64,000 nt of DNA from NCBI RefSeq assembly GCF_018383585.1, contig NZ_JAHAMK010000006.1, positions 204,070 to 268,069 of the forward strand. The letters run 5' to 3'. The translations under genes were made by a program, and so were the position numbers. Within the stretch, counting starts at the first letter, position 1; each line of letters starts with the position of its first letter. The notes beneath the pieces are model-generated. The model saw nothing but the letters and a program-made list of their open reading frames with translations. It had not been told where the DNA came from and ran no database searches. Below, piece by piece: positions 16,587 to 25,837 of this stretch. Source of the stretch: Microvirga sp. 3-52 (GTDB lineage Bacteria > Pseudomonadota > Alphaproteobacteria > Rhizobiales > Beijerinckiaceae).

Positions 16587-17531
16587 TCAGCACAGATACT
16601 GGTTCGTGATGGCGTGCCCGAGCCGGTTGTTGTCGGCGACGAAGTCCTCCAGGAATTCGTGCAGGCCATGCTGGAAGATATCCTCGATATTCCGGTTCGT
16701 CAGCCGGGCATGGGTCGCCCGCGCCTGACGCTGAGCGGCTCCCGACGTACCGTAGCGGTGAGAAATATCGTCGAGGTGGCGCGAGAGGGCCGCATAGCAG
16801 GCTGCCAGCGAGCGCGGCATCTCCTCGCGCAGGATCAGGAGATCCGCCACGAGCCAGGGCCTCAGATTCTGGTGGTAGACCCACTGATAGCTCACGAGCG
16901 CGGAGACCGAGCGCAGGATGGCAGCCCATTGGTAATAATCGATGCCGCCGCCCACTGCCGCGTCCTGCGGCAGGAGCACATGGTATTTCACGTCCAGCAC
17001 CCTGGCGGTGTTGTCGGCGCGTTCAAGGTAAAGGCCGAGGCGTGAGAACCAATAGGCATCGTTGCGCAGCATGGTGCGTATGGCGGAGCCGTCATAGCGG
17101 AGCGAGGCCTCCTTCACGAGGTTCAGGAAGCGGGGAAGGTCCTCGACCTTGATCTTCCTGGCCTTGTAGCGCCGCAGATCGAGCCAGGCGGAGTTGATCG
17201 CCTCCCACATCTCGGAGGTGAGCGCGGAGCGCACGGAGCGGGCGTTCTGCCGCGCCGTGTCGAAGCAGTTCTGGATGCTCGAGGGGTTCGCCTCGGAAAA
17301 AGCCAGGTACTCGATCACGTTCTCAGGGGTGGCATCCCCATAGACGGCACGGAACTGGTCGACGCCGCCGGCGGTGATGAGGGCGGATTCCCATTCATTG
17401 GTCTCGACGCCGTTGTAGGAGATCGGCATCGACGCCATGCGGTAGGCGACATCGAGAATGCGCGCCGTGTTCTCGGCCCGCTCCACGTAGCGGGAGAGCC
17501 AGTAGAGGCTGTCGGCATCACGACTCAGCAC
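16587..17531 (-). CDS. Alpha-E domain-containing protein (DUF403)
   Basis: A 314-residue, largely helical protein: 'ADSLYWLSRYVERAENTARILD' at the N-terminus and the repeated 'FSRLGLYLERADNTARVLDVKYH' near residue 165. It is found almost only next to circularly permuted ATP-grasp and transglutaminase genes. It is thought to assist a peptide-ligase/protease pair, but no activity has been shown. Start and neighbours are separated by only 3 and 15 bases. Confidence 0.92.
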   Translation of the reverse strand: MLSRDADSLYWLSRYVERAENTARILDVAYRMASMPISYNGVETNEWESALITAGGVDQFRAVYGDATPENVIEYLAFSEANPSSIQNCFDTARQNARSVRSALTSEMWEAINSAWLDLRRYKARKIKVEDLPRFLNLVKEASLRYDGSAIRTMLRNDAYWFSRLGLYLERADNTARVLDVKYHVLLPQDAAVGGGIDYYQWAAILRSVSALVSYQWVYHQNLRPWLVADLLILREEMPRSLAACYAALSRHLDDISHRYGTSGAAQRQARATHARLTNRNIEDIFQHGLHEFLEDFVADNNRLGHAITNQYLC

Positions 17532-17546
17532 GCGAAACGCTCCCGC

Positions 17547-18971
17547 TCATTCACTCAACACCCAGGTATCTTTGGTTCCGCCGCCCTGGCTCGAATTGAC
17601 CACGAGCGAGCCCTCCGTCAGCGCCACGCGGGTGAGGCCGCCCGGCACGAGCCTGACGCCATCCCGTCCCGTCAGCACGAAGGGGCGCAGATCCACATGG
17701 CGGGGCGCCAGCCCCTTCTCGGTGAAGATCGGGCTCGTCGACAGGGCCAGCGTCGGCTGGGCGATGTAATTGTCGGGCGCCGCCAAGATCCGCGCCTTGA
17801 AATGCTCGCAGGCCTCCGCCGTCGCATGGGGCCCTACGAGCATCCCGTAGCCGCCCGAGCCGTTGACCTCCTTCACGACGAGTTCGTGCAGATTGTCGAC
17901 CACATAGGAGAGTGATTCCCGCTCGCGGCAGCGCCAGGTCGGCACGTTCTTCAGGATCGGCTCCTCGCCCATGTAGAAGCGCACGATGTCCGGCACGTAA
18001 GAGTACATGGCCTTGTCGTCGGCAATGCCTGTCCCGGGCGCATTGGCGATCGCGACATTGCCGGCGCGATAGGCGGCGATCAGGCCCGGTACGCCGAGGG
18101 CGGAATCGGGCCGGAAGACCAGCGGATCGAGGAAATCGTCGTCGATGCGGCTGTAGATCACGTCGACGCGCTTCGGCCCCTCGGTGGTGCGCATGTAGAC
18201 CATGTCGTCCCGCACGAAGAGATCGCGCCCTTCGACCAGCTCCACGCCCATGCGGTCGGCCAGGAAGCTGTGTTCGTAATAGGCGGAGTTGAGAGAGCCA
18301 GGGGTCAGGAGAACGACGGTCGGATCCCAGGGGCTGCTCGCCGGGGCGACGGATTTGAGGGTGCCGAGAAGCTCGTCGACGTAGTTCTCGATCGGCCGGA
18401 TGCGCTGCATGCCCACGAGTTCGGGGAAGAGCCTCATCATCACTTCCCGGTTCTCCAGCATGTAGGAGACACCGGAGGGTGTGCGCAGGTTGTCCTCGAG
18501 CACGTAGAAATCCTGGTCGTCGACCCGGACGATGTCGATACCCGCCACCTGCACGTAGATGTCGCTGTTCAAGGACAATCCGTGCATCTGCGGGCGGTAA
18601 TAGGGATTGAGATAGACGAGCTCCGGCGGGATGATCCCGGCGCGCAGGATCTCACGCGCGCCATAGATGTCCTTGAGGAACATGTTGAGCGCCTTGACCC
18701 GCTGCTCGAGTCCGCGCGCGAGCCGGGCCCATTCCTTGCCCGACAGAATGCGCGGGATGATGTCGAAGGGAATCAGCCGCTCTTCGGCTTCCGTATTGCC
18801 ATAGACCGCGAAGGTGATGCCGACCCGGCGGAAGAAAAGCTCCGCCTCCTCGCGGCGATGTTCCAGCAATTGCGGCGGGGCCGATTTCAGCCAGTCCTGG
18901 AGGATGCGGTACGCGTCCCTGCTTTCGCCGTCGTGGCCGCTCATTTCATCGAAGATCGCCTGCGCCGCCAC
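17547..18971 (-). CDS. Circularly permuted type 2 ATP-grasp protein (DUF404/DUF407)
   Basis: A 474-residue protein with 'RPQMHGLSLNSDIYVQVAG' and 'RVDDQDFYVLEDNLRTPSG' regions, then 'LTPGSLNSAYYEHSFLAD', 'YSRIDDDFLDPL' and 'VVKEVNGSGGYGMLVG', the pattern of circularly permuted ATP-grasp amide ligases. It would activate a carboxylate with ATP and join it to an amine. It is the first gene of the Anbu operon. Confidence 0.92.
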   Translation of the reverse strand: MAAQAIFDEMSGHDGESRDAYRILQDWLKSAPPQLLEHRREEAELFFRRVGITFAVYGNTEAEERLIPFDIIPRILSGKEWARLARGLEQRVKALNMFLKDIYGAREILRAGIIPPELVYLNPYYRPQMHGLSLNSDIYVQVAGIDIVRVDDQDFYVLEDNLRTPSGVSYMLENREVMMRLFPELVGMQRIRPIENYVDELLGTLKSVAPASSPWDPTVVLLTPGSLNSAYYEHSFLADRMGVELVEGRDLFVRDDMVYMRTTEGPKRVDVIYSRIDDDFLDPLVFRPDSALGVPGLIAAYRAGNVAIANAPGTGIADDKAMYSYVPDIVRFYMGEEPILKNVPTWRCRERESLSYVVDNLHELVVKEVNGSGGYGMLVGPHATAEACEHFKARILAAPDNYIAQPTLALSTSPIFTEKGLAPRHVDLRPFVLTGRDGVRLVPGGLTRVALTEGSLVVNSSQGGGTKDTWVLSE

Positions 18972-19150
18972 CGGATCTCCTTAAGCCTCTCGAGGCGGAC
19001 ACCCGAGGCAAAGATTGGCACCGGGCCCGCAGGAAGGAAGCTTAGTTGCCTAAAACCTAGGGCTTCAAGCGAGACGAAGGAATAGGGGCAGGCAAAGGAT
19101 GATGAGAAAAACGGCAGATGCCCATCCGGAAGGCAGAGCTCGCCGGCGGC

Positions 19151-20155
19151 TCAGCCTGGCAGCGCGAATTCGAGCAGCAAGGTTTTCTGCAGGGAGCTGA
19201 AATTGTCGTCGGAGATCAGGGAAAGAACGATGGCGTCCGCTTCCCGATGGACGGCAAGACCCTCCATGTTGTCGATCTGATGCGAGGCTTCGCTCTCATA
19301 GAGGATGTCGCCGTCGACGCGGGCTCCGGGCCTGAGCGCACTTGCCTCGATCCGGCGCAGCCGGCAGCCGAAGCCTCCGAAGAGCGAGAACCGGCGCTCC
19401 AGGATCACGGCGTCGCCATCGGGCAGGAAAGCGAGGTCGGTGACATCATAGCCGCCGGAGAGAACCATCTGGAAGGTGCCCTGCCGCGGACCCGTCAGGA
19501 TGAAGCCGCTGCCGCCTTCCGCGAGGCCCACGAGAGCGCCGCCCAAGGGCGAGCGCTGGGGCGCGACGCCGAGAGCTTCCAGGCCGCCGTTGCTTGGCAG
19601 GTCTTTCATCTCCTTCGGCACGGGAATGGGAACGCCGCGGATGATGCTTCCCGTGCCGGAGCGCTCGAAGCGGATCACCGCATGGTTGCGCTCGATGCCG
19701 ACGAAGGCGGCATTGCCTGCGAGCGCGAAGCTCTCCGTGTCGTAATAGCGCGATCGCCTCAACGGAACGCCGTTGCTCAGGATCAGAGGAGACAAAACCG
19801 GGCCGGACAGGCCGGAAAGCCGTCCGTCCGAGGTCTCGACCCGGGCTTTCAGCAGTTGCGCGTTATCGGCGAGCGCAATGATGTCCTGGCCATTGGCCGA
19901 GCGCCACAAACCGGAGAAGCCGCCGAAGGCCGGGATCCGCGAGCGCAGATCGACCCCGGAGCGAAACATCAGGGCGCCGAAGCGGGAACGGTCGGGATCC
20001 GTGGTGGAGAGGCGGCTGATCGGACGCGCCTCCACCTCGATGGAGGTCGCGCCCCTGAAGGCCTGCGGGCGCTGTGCCAAAGCAACCCCTGTGCAGGCCA
20101 GGGTCGCGGCCGCGGCACCGCCGCCGATCAGGAAGTTGCGCCGGGTGAGCCTCAA
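19151..20155 (-). CDS. Tat-exported phytase-like (esterase-like activity of phytase) protein
   Basis: A 334-residue protein with a twin-arginine signal ('[19 protein letters not shown]', cleaved after ~28), so it is exported folded. The rest matches the phytase-like propeller domain ('[23 protein letters not shown]', '[21 protein letters not shown]', '[12 protein letters not shown]', 'IDNMEGLAV' segments; several shown in parts). A phosphatase or esterase activity is possible but untested. The start overlaps the cobT stop by four bases (ATGA), so it is coupled to cobT, although a link to cobalamin synthesis is not obvious. Confidence 0.85.
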   Translation of the reverse strand: MRLTRRNFLIGGGAAAATLACTGVALAQRPQAFRGATSIEVEARPISRLSTTDPDRSRFGALMFRSGVDLRSRIPAFGGFSGLWRSANGQDIIALADNAQLLKARVETSDGRLSGLSGPVLSPLILSNGVPLRRSRYYDTESFALAGNAAFVGIERNHAVIRFERSGTGSIIRGVPIPVPKEMKDLPSNGGLEALGVAPQRSPLGGALVGLAEGGSGFILTGPRQGTFQMVLSGGYDVTDLAFLPDGDAVILERRFSLFGGFGCRLRRIEASALRPGARVDGDILYESEASHQIDNMEGLAVHREADAIVLSLISDDNFSSLQKTLLLEFALPG

Positions 20156-22050
20156 GCGACGGCTCTGCGACGGGGAGCTCCACGGGCCGGCGGCCCGGCA
20201 TTCTCCTCAAACAGTTCTGCGAGCTTCTCGGTCATGACGCCGCCGAGTTCCTCCGCGTCGACGATGGTCACTGCGCGGCGGTAATAGCGCGTCACGTCGT
20301 GGCCGATGCCGATGGCGATGAGCTCCACGGGAGAACGGGTTTCGATCTCCTCAATAATGAAGCGCAGATGCCGCTCGAGATAGTTGCCGGGATTGACCGA
20401 GAGCGTCGAGTCGTCCACCGGCGCGCCGTCCGAGATCACCATCAGGATGCGCCGCTGTTCGGGCCGCCCGAGCAGGCGCTTGTGCGCCCAGTCGAGGGCC
20501 TCGCCGTCGATGTTTTCCTTCAGCAGGCCCTCGCGCATCATCAGGCCGAGATTCTTGCGCGCGCGCCGCCACGGCGCGTCCGCCGACTTGTAGATGATGT
20601 GGCGAAGATCGTTCAGGCGGCCGGGATTGGCGGGCTTGCCGTTCTGCAGCCATGTCTCGCGGGCCTGCCCGCCCTTCCAGGCGCGGGTGGTGAAGCCGAG
20701 GATTTCCACCTTCACGCCGCAGCGCTCCAGGGTGCGGGCGAGAATGTCCGCGCAGGTGGCGGCCACCGTGATCGGGCGCCCACGCATGGAACCGGAATTG
20801 TCGAGAAGCAGCGTCACCACCGTGTCGCGGAAGTTCGTGTCCTGCTCCTGCTTGAAGCTGAGGGGCTGGAACGGGTCCATGATGATGCGCGGCAGGCGCA
20901 CGGGATCGAGCGTGCCCTCTTCGAGGTCGAACTCCCAGGACCTGTTCTGCTGCGCCATCAGGCGGCGCTGCAGGCGGTTGGCCAGACGCCCGACCACGCC
21001 CTGCAGATGGGCGAGCTGCTTGTCGAGATAGGCGCGAAGGCGCGTCAGCTCGTCCGCATCGCAGAGGTCTTCCGCGTGGATGATCTCGTCGAACTTGTTG
21101 GTATAGGCCTTGTAGTCGGGTCCGCGCGCCTCGTTGGAGCGCGAGGGCGGACGCCAGGATTCGCCGGCATCCTCGGAATCCGCTTCCTCGGATTCCTCGG
21201 GCAGCTCGCCGGAAGGGCCATCGGCTTCTTCCGAAGCGCCATCCTCCATCTCGTCGCTCGAATCCTCGCTGACTTCCACCTCGGCCCGGTCGCCTTGGCT
21301 CTCCTGCTCAGATTCGCCCTCGCCCTGCTGCTCCTGCTCCTCGGATTCGTTCTCGTCCTCGTTCTCCTCGTCCTCGGAATCCATCGACGCCTCATCGGCC
21401 ATGTCGAGGGAGGAGAGCAGATCGCGGATGCTGCGGGCAAAGCTGCGCTGGTTCTCGATGTTCTTGAGCAGGCCATCGAGGTCGCGCCCGGCGCGGTCCT
21501 CGATGAAATCGCGCCAGAGATCGACGATCTTGGCAGCCGAGGCGGGCGGCTTCGCGCCGGTCAGGCGCTCGCGCACCATGAGAGCGAGGGCATCCTCCAG
21601 GGGAGCATCGGCGCGATCTGTGATCTCTTCGTATTTGCCGCCACGGTGGTAGCGATCCTCCAGCATGGCCGAGATGTTGGAGGAGATGCCGGCCATGCGC
21701 CGCGAACCGATGGATTCCACACGCGCCTGCTCGATCGCATCGAACACGGCGCGGGCGGCCTGGCCGTCCGGGGCGAGCCTCCGGTGAAGATTCGTGTCGT
21801 GACAGGCGAGGCGCAGAGCCATGGCATCGGCATTGCCGCGCAGGATCGCCACATCCTGCGCGGTCAGCCGACGGGGCGGCTCCGGCAGGCGCGCCTTCTC
21901 CTGGCCCATGAGCACCGGACGGTCGGACGCGAAGGCGACCTCGAGATCCGGCTTGCGGGCGATCGCCTTCATGGTGCCGGCGATGGAGCGCTTCAGCGGC
22001 TCCGCCGGCGCTTCCTTCTTCTCACCTGGCTTGCGGTTCGAGATGGACAT
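20152..22050 (-). CDS. cobT: Cobaltochelatase subunit CobT
   Basis: A 632-residue subunit of the aerobic, ATP-dependent cobaltochelatase CobNST, which inserts cobalt into hydrogenobyrinic acid diamide. A helical N-terminal domain is followed by a very acidic linker (residues ~215-300, runs of Glu/Asp/Ser) and a C-terminal von Willebrand A domain with the MIDAS motif 'DNSGSMRG'. The start at 22050 ([12 protein letters not shown]) is preferred because the in-frame ATG at 22080 lies in a dispersed repeat. cobS is upstream on the same strand; cobN is not in the window. Confidence 0.92.
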   Translation of the reverse strand: MSISNRKPGEKKEAPAEPLKRSIAGTMKAIARKPDLEVAFASDRPVLMGQEKARLPEPPRRLTAQDVAILRGNADAMALRLACHDTNLHRRLAPDGQAARAVFDAIEQARVESIGSRRMAGISSNISAMLEDRYHRGGKYEEITDRADAPLEDALALMVRERLTGAKPPASAAKIVDLWRDFIEDRAGRDLDGLLKNIENQRSFARSIRDLLSSLDMADEASMDSEDEENEDENESEEQEQQGEGESEQESQGDRAEVEVSEDSSDEMEDGASEEADGPSGELPEESEEADSEDAGESWRPPSRSNEARGPDYKAYTNKFDEIIHAEDLCDADELTRLRAYLDKQLAHLQGVVGRLANRLQRRLMAQQNRSWEFDLEEGTLDPVRLPRIIMDPFQPLSFKQEQDTNFRDTVVTLLLDNSGSMRGRPITVAATCADILARTLERCGVKVEILGFTTRAWKGGQARETWLQNGKPANPGRLNDLRHIIYKSADAPWRRARKNLGLMMREGLLKENIDGEALDWAHKRLLGRPEQRRILMVISDGAPVDDSTLSVNPGNYLERHLRFIIEEIETRSPVELIAIGIGHDVTRYYRRAVTIVDAEELGGVMTEKLAELFEENAGPPARGAPRRRAVA

Positions 22051-22074
22051 TTTTGCCTGTCGCTTCCGATAAGC

Positions 22075-22181
22075 CCTCATCCTGAGGAGGCCAAAGGCCG
22101 TCTCGAAGGACGAGGGCGCTTCCAGAGAACTCTGGACCCGACATCCTCGTCCTTCGAGACGCTACGCTCCTCAGGATGAGG
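22075..22181. repeat. Intergenic repeat family B, copy 1 (CCTCATCCTGAGGAGG type)
   Basis: A ~107-bp inverted structure. The left end 'CCTCATCCTGAGGAGG' and 'GTCTCGAAGGACGAGG' is mirrored by 'CCTCGTCCTTCGAGAC' and 'GCTCCTCAGGATGAGG' on the right. It lies between cobS and cobT. A second copy is at 36932-37034 and degenerate pieces are at 51594-51655. Confidence 0.85.
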
Positions 22182-22196
22182 ATACCTGATCGTTGA

Positions 22197-23186
22197 TTAG
22201 CTCAGCACCATGTTCACGGCGCTCTCCGGCAGTTCCTTGCCGAAGGAGCGCTGGTAGAACTCGGCCACGAGGGCGCGCTCCAGCTCGTCGCACTTGTTCA
22301 GGAACGTGACGCGGAAGGCGAAGCCCGTATCGCCGAAGATCTCGGCGTTCTCGGCCCAGGTGATCACCGTGCGCGGGCTCATGACGGTCGAGAGATCGCC
22401 GTTCATGAAGGCCGAGCGGGTGAGATCGGCCACGCGCACCATCTTGTTGACGATGTCGCGACCGGACGCATCCTCCTGGTAGTGCTTCGCCTTGGAGAGG
22501 ACGATGTCCACCTCCTTGTCGTGCGGCAGGTAGTTCAGCGTCGTGACGATGGACCAGCGGTCCATCTGACCTTGGTTGATCTGCTGCGTGCCGTGATACA
22601 GGCCCGAGGTGTCGCCCAGACCGACCGTGTTGGCGGTGGCGAACAGGCGGAAGGCCGGGTGAGGCCGGATCACGCGCTTCTGGTCGAGCAGCGTGAGCTT
22701 GCCCGACTGCTCCAGCACGCGCTGGATCACGAACATCACGTCCGGGCGGCCGGCGTCGTATTCGTCGAACACGAGAGCCACGTTGTTCTGCAGGGCCCAG
22801 GGCAGGATGCCGTCCTGGAAGGCGGTGACCTGCTTGCCCTCCTGCAGCACGATGGCATCCTTGCCGACGAGGTCGATACGGGAGACGTGGCTGTCCAGGT
22901 TCACGCGCACGCAGGGCCAGTTGAGGCGAGCGGCGACCTGCTCGATATGGGTCGACTTGCCGGTGCCGTGATAGCCCGTGATCATGACGCGGCGGTTGCG
23001 CGCGAAGCCCGCAAGGATCGCAAGGGTCGTGTCGCGGTCGAAGAGGTAGTCGGGATCGAGATCAGGCACATGCTGTTCGGCTTGCGAAAAGGCCGGGACT
23101 TCCAAATCCGAGTCAATGCCGAAGACCTGTCGCACGGACACCTTCATGTCAGGCTGAAGGGTCGCTGTCTCGGTATGTGCCGTCAT
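22197..23186 (-). CDS. cobS: Cobaltochelatase subunit CobS (AAA+ ATPase)
   Basis: A 329-residue MoxR/AAA+ ATPase subunit of the CobNST cobaltochelatase. Walker A is '[18 protein letters not shown]', Walker B '[20 protein letters not shown]', sensor 1 '[19 protein letters not shown]'. It forms the hexameric ring that works with CobT. The start at 23186 is taken because the N-terminus then begins [18 protein letters not shown] as in homologues; an in-frame start at 23258 is less likely. It is separated from cobT by the family B repeat. Confidence 0.93.
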   Translation of the reverse strand: MTAHTETATLQPDMKVSVRQVFGIDSDLEVPAFSQAEQHVPDLDPDYLFDRDTTLAILAGFARNRRVMITGYHGTGKSTHIEQVAARLNWPCVRVNLDSHVSRIDLVGKDAIVLQEGKQVTAFQDGILPWALQNNVALVFDEYDAGRPDVMFVIQRVLEQSGKLTLLDQKRVIRPHPAFRLFATANTVGLGDTSGLYHGTQQINQGQMDRWSIVTTLNYLPHDKEVDIVLSKAKHYQEDASGRDIVNKMVRVADLTRSAFMNGDLSTVMSPRTVITWAENAEIFGDTGFAFRVTFLNKCDELERALVAEFYQRSFGKELPESAVNMVLS

Positions 23187-23300
23187 AGGGGCCTCTTGGT
23201 CCTTGGAGTATCTCGAGAATGTCATGGGCTTCTTACCCCCCATGACGGAATGGCGCAATTTCCTAATGCGCCCAGCCGCCTTGCCTAAAAGGATACCGTT

Positions 23301-23930
23301 TCAGCAGAGGCCGGCACTTTTAAGCGCATCGTGCGCCTTGATGATGTCGCGCAGGCGCTCCTCGAAGGAGCGGTCGCCGCCGTTGGCGTCCGGATGGAAG
23401 CGCTTCACCAGGGCCTTGTACTGGGCCTTGATGGCAGGTCCGTCGGCGGTCTCGTCGAGGCCGAGGATGTCCAGGGCCCGGCGCACCGCCCCCGTATAGC
23501 GCGGGCGCTTCGGCTCGGGCCGGGCGCGGCTAGTTCGAGCCTGGGTGAAATCCTCGCCCTTGAGGATCCCGAGGGGATCGAAATAGCCCCAGTCCCGGGG
23601 CTCCGCCTTGGCGGTCTGCTCCTCGCCCTGGCCCGAGCCGTTCATGCCCATGGTCCAGGTCGGGCGGTGGCCGATGACGGAATCCTTCTGGAAGGCCGCG
23701 ACGGCGGAATCGGACATGCCGGCGAAATAATTGTACGAGGCGTTGTACTCGCGCACGTGCTGAAGGCAGAAGCGCCAGTACTGGCCCTCCCGATCCCGCC
23801 CCTTGGGCGCACGAAATTCCCCTGCCGCCTGGCAGGAGGGATGCTCGCACACGGGTCCCTTGGCCTCCTGCGGCTCTTCGCAGGAAGGCTTGATCCGGAT
23901 GCGGTCGAAAAGAGGCGAGTTGAGATCCAT
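23301..23930 (-). CDS. J-domain (DnaJ-like) protein
   Basis: A 209-residue protein with a C-terminal J domain (residues ~150-205, 'RALDILGLDETADGPAIKAQ' then 'YKALVKRFHPDANGGD' with the HPD motif). It should stimulate DnaK. The N-terminal part has a small Cys-containing region ('CEHPSCQAAGEFRAP', 'FCLQHVREYNASYNYFAG') conserved in Rhizobiales homologues. It lies upstream of cobS in the same direction and divergent from bolA, a usual arrangement in this order. Confidence 0.88.
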   Translation of the reverse strand: MDLNSPLFDRIRIKPSCEEPQEAKGPVCEHPSCQAAGEFRAPKGRDREGQYWRFCLQHVREYNASYNYFAGMSDSAVAAFQKDSVIGHRPTWTMGMNGSGQGEEQTAKAEPRDWGYFDPLGILKGEDFTQARTSRARPEPKRPRYTGAVRRALDILGLDETADGPAIKAQYKALVKRFHPDANGGDRSFEERLRDIIKAHDALKSAGLC

Positions 23931-24020
23931 GATTCAGCGATTATGAGTGGCTTGGGGCCCTGAGCCAAGGCCTGAACGCATTTCGCCGCAGACCCGTTCA
24001 AAAAGGTTTTACAAAACAGC

Positions 24021-24287
24021 ATGACCCTTCAGCACTGGATCACACAGACTTTGCAGGAAAGCCTGCAGCCGACCGACCTGACCGTCACGGACGAATCAGA
24101 AAAGCATCACGGCCATGCTGGATGGCGGGAAGGCGGGGAAACTCATTTCCAGGTTTATATCGTGTCGGGCGCCTTCTCCGGCAAGAGCCGGGTCGAGCGC
24201 CATCGCCTCGTCAACGACGTTTTGAAGGAGGCTTTCGACAAGGGCCTGCACGCCCTGGCCATTCAGGCCAAGGCGCCGGGGGAATGA
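24021..24287 (+). CDS. bolA: BolA family protein
   Basis: An 88-residue protein with the BolA fold: 'LTVTDESEKHHGHAGW', 'HFQVYIVSGAFSGKSRVERHR' (in parts) and 'LKEAFDKGLHALAIQAK'. The conserved His of 'RVERHRLV' is the candidate [2Fe-2S] ligand shared with monothiol glutaredoxins. BolA proteins act in iron homeostasis and iron-sulfur trafficking. Divergent from the J-domain gene. Confidence 0.92.
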   Translation: MTLQHWITQTLQESLQPTDLTVTDESEKHHGHAGWREGGETHFQVYIVSGAFSGKSRVERHRLVNDVLKEAFDKGLHALAIQAKAPGE

Positions 24288-24304
24288 GCGAAGGCCACAT
24301 GTGA

Positions 24305-24394
24305 CGTCATCACCGGCCTTGTGCCGGTGATCCCGATTGAGTGAAGCGCCACGCCTTTCGAAATCGGGATGGCCGGGACAAGCCCGGCCATGAC
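24305..24394. repeat. Intergenic repeat family A, copy 1
   Basis: A ~90-bp structured repeat: CACCGGC..GCCGGTG hairpin (24311-24329), an outer stem TCCCGATT (24331-24338) with AATCGGGA (24362-24369), and a second hairpin TGGCCGGG..CCCGGCCA (24370-24391), ending in ATGAC. It lies between convergent bolA and thiolase genes. Other copies: 32758-32848, 40835-40925, 51788-51875, partial 36878-36911 and 51679-51754. Confidence 0.88.
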
Positions 24395-24450
24395 AGCGGA
24401 GGGTGCCATGGCCGGAGCGCCAGCCGAATGGCCGAGCACCTAGTGCTTCG

Positions 24451-25617
24451 TCACTTGATTCGCTCGAGCACGCTCACATAGTTCGCTACCGCGGCGCCGC
24501 CCATGTTGAAGATGCCGCCGAGCACCGGGTTCTTCACCTGGATGCCGCCGGCCTCCTCGCAGAGCTGCATGGCCGAGAGCGCATGCATGGACACGCCGGT
24601 CGCCCCGATGGGATGGCCCTTGGCCTTGAGGCCGCCGGAGGGGTTCACCGGCAGCTTGCCGTCGCGATTCGTCCAGCCTTCCTTGATGGCGGTCGCGCCT
24701 TGGCCCCGGGGGGTCAGGCCCATCGCCTCGTACTCGATGAGTTCGGCGATGGTGAAGCAGTCGTGGGTCTCGACGAAGGAGAGATCGGTGAGCTGGATGC
24801 CGGCCTGGGACAGGGCCCGCCGCCAGGCTTCCGCGCAGCCCTCGAACTGGACGATGTCGCGCTTCGACATGGGCAGGAAATCTTGGGCGTGAGCCGTGGC
24901 CCGGAAGGCAACCGCGCGCTTCATCCGAAGCGCCGTTTCCGTATCGGCCAGGACCAGCGCCGCAGCGCCGTCGGACACGAGCGAGCAGTCGGTGCGCTTC
25001 AACGGGCCCGCGACGTAAGGGTTCTTCTCGCTCTCAGCGCGACAGAAGTCGAAGCCCAAGTCCTTCCGCATCTGAGCGTAAGGATTGTCGACCCCGTTCT
25101 TGTGGTTCTTGGCGGCAATCATCGCCAGCGCGTCGGACTGGTCGCCGTGACGCTGGAAATAGGTGCCCGCGATCTTGCCGAACACGCCCGCGAAGCCGCC
25201 CGGCGTATCGCCGTCCTCGGGCAGGTAGGAGGCCTTGAGGAGAATGTTGCCGATCTCCGGCCCCGGCGTCCTCGTCATCTGTTCCACGCCCACCACCAGC
25301 ACCGTCTTGGCACGCCTGGCCTCGATGGTCTTGATCGCCTGATGCACCGCGGCCGAGCCCGTCGCACAGGCATTCTCGACCCGGGTCGCCGGCTTGAAGC
25401 GGAACTTGTCATTGGCCTGGAAGACCAGGGAGGCGGTGAAATCCTGAGCCGAGAAACCGCCGTTGAAATGGCCGAGCACCACCTCGTCCACATCCTCGAC
25501 GGCCAAGCCCGCATGCTCCAGCGCCTCGTTGGCGACGCGGACGATCAGGCTCTCGACACTCTCGGTATCGAGCTTGCCGAAGGGGGTATGGGCCCAGCCG
25601 ACGATGCAGGCGGTCAT
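24451..25617 (-). CDS. SCP2-type thiolase / acetyl-CoA acetyltransferase-like protein
   Basis: A 388-residue thiolase. The nucleophile Cys lies in 'VENACATGSAAVHQA' (~residue 90). The motif 'FVETHDCFTIAELIEYE' replaces the usual NEAF with HDCF, the mark of SCP2-type thiolases, in which the HDCF cysteine does the work of the C-terminal CxG cysteine; fittingly the C-terminal motif here reads 'FNMGGAAVAN' with no Cys. 'GGLKAKGHPIGATG' gives the catalytic His. It probably works in beta-oxidation or a related acyl-CoA pathway. The ATG at 25617 has GAGGAGA upstream. No other fatty-acid genes are adjacent. Confidence 0.9.
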   Translation of the reverse strand: MTACIVGWAHTPFGKLDTESVESLIVRVANEALEHAGLAVEDVDEVVLGHFNGGFSAQDFTASLVFQANDKFRFKPATRVENACATGSAAVHQAIKTIEARRAKTVLVVGVEQMTRTPGPEIGNILLKASYLPEDGDTPGGFAGVFGKIAGTYFQRHGDQSDALAMIAAKNHKNGVDNPYAQMRKDLGFDFCRAESEKNPYVAGPLKRTDCSLVSDGAAALVLADTETALRMKRAVAFRATAHAQDFLPMSKRDIVQFEGCAEAWRRALSQAGIQLTDLSFVETHDCFTIAELIEYEAMGLTPRGQGATAIKEGWTNRDGKLPVNPSGGLKAKGHPIGATGVSMHALSAMQLCEEAGGIQVKNPVLGGIFNMGGAAVANYVSVLERIK

Positions 25618-25837
25618 GGATGTCTCCTCGAGGATTGTGTTGTTGGAAGACAAGGTGGCCCTCCTTGGGGCTTTCAGCAAGCCGCCCGATCGCATGTCAG
25701 GTGTGTCCTGGCGTATCGTGCGTAAAAAATTTGGCGCGGTTCTCTGCGCCCGACGACGTGCCCTTCGAACAGTGTCTTGAGCTTGGCCTCGTCCTGTCGT
25801 TCATCGACGGATGACGCGAATCACGAAGGAAAGTCCC

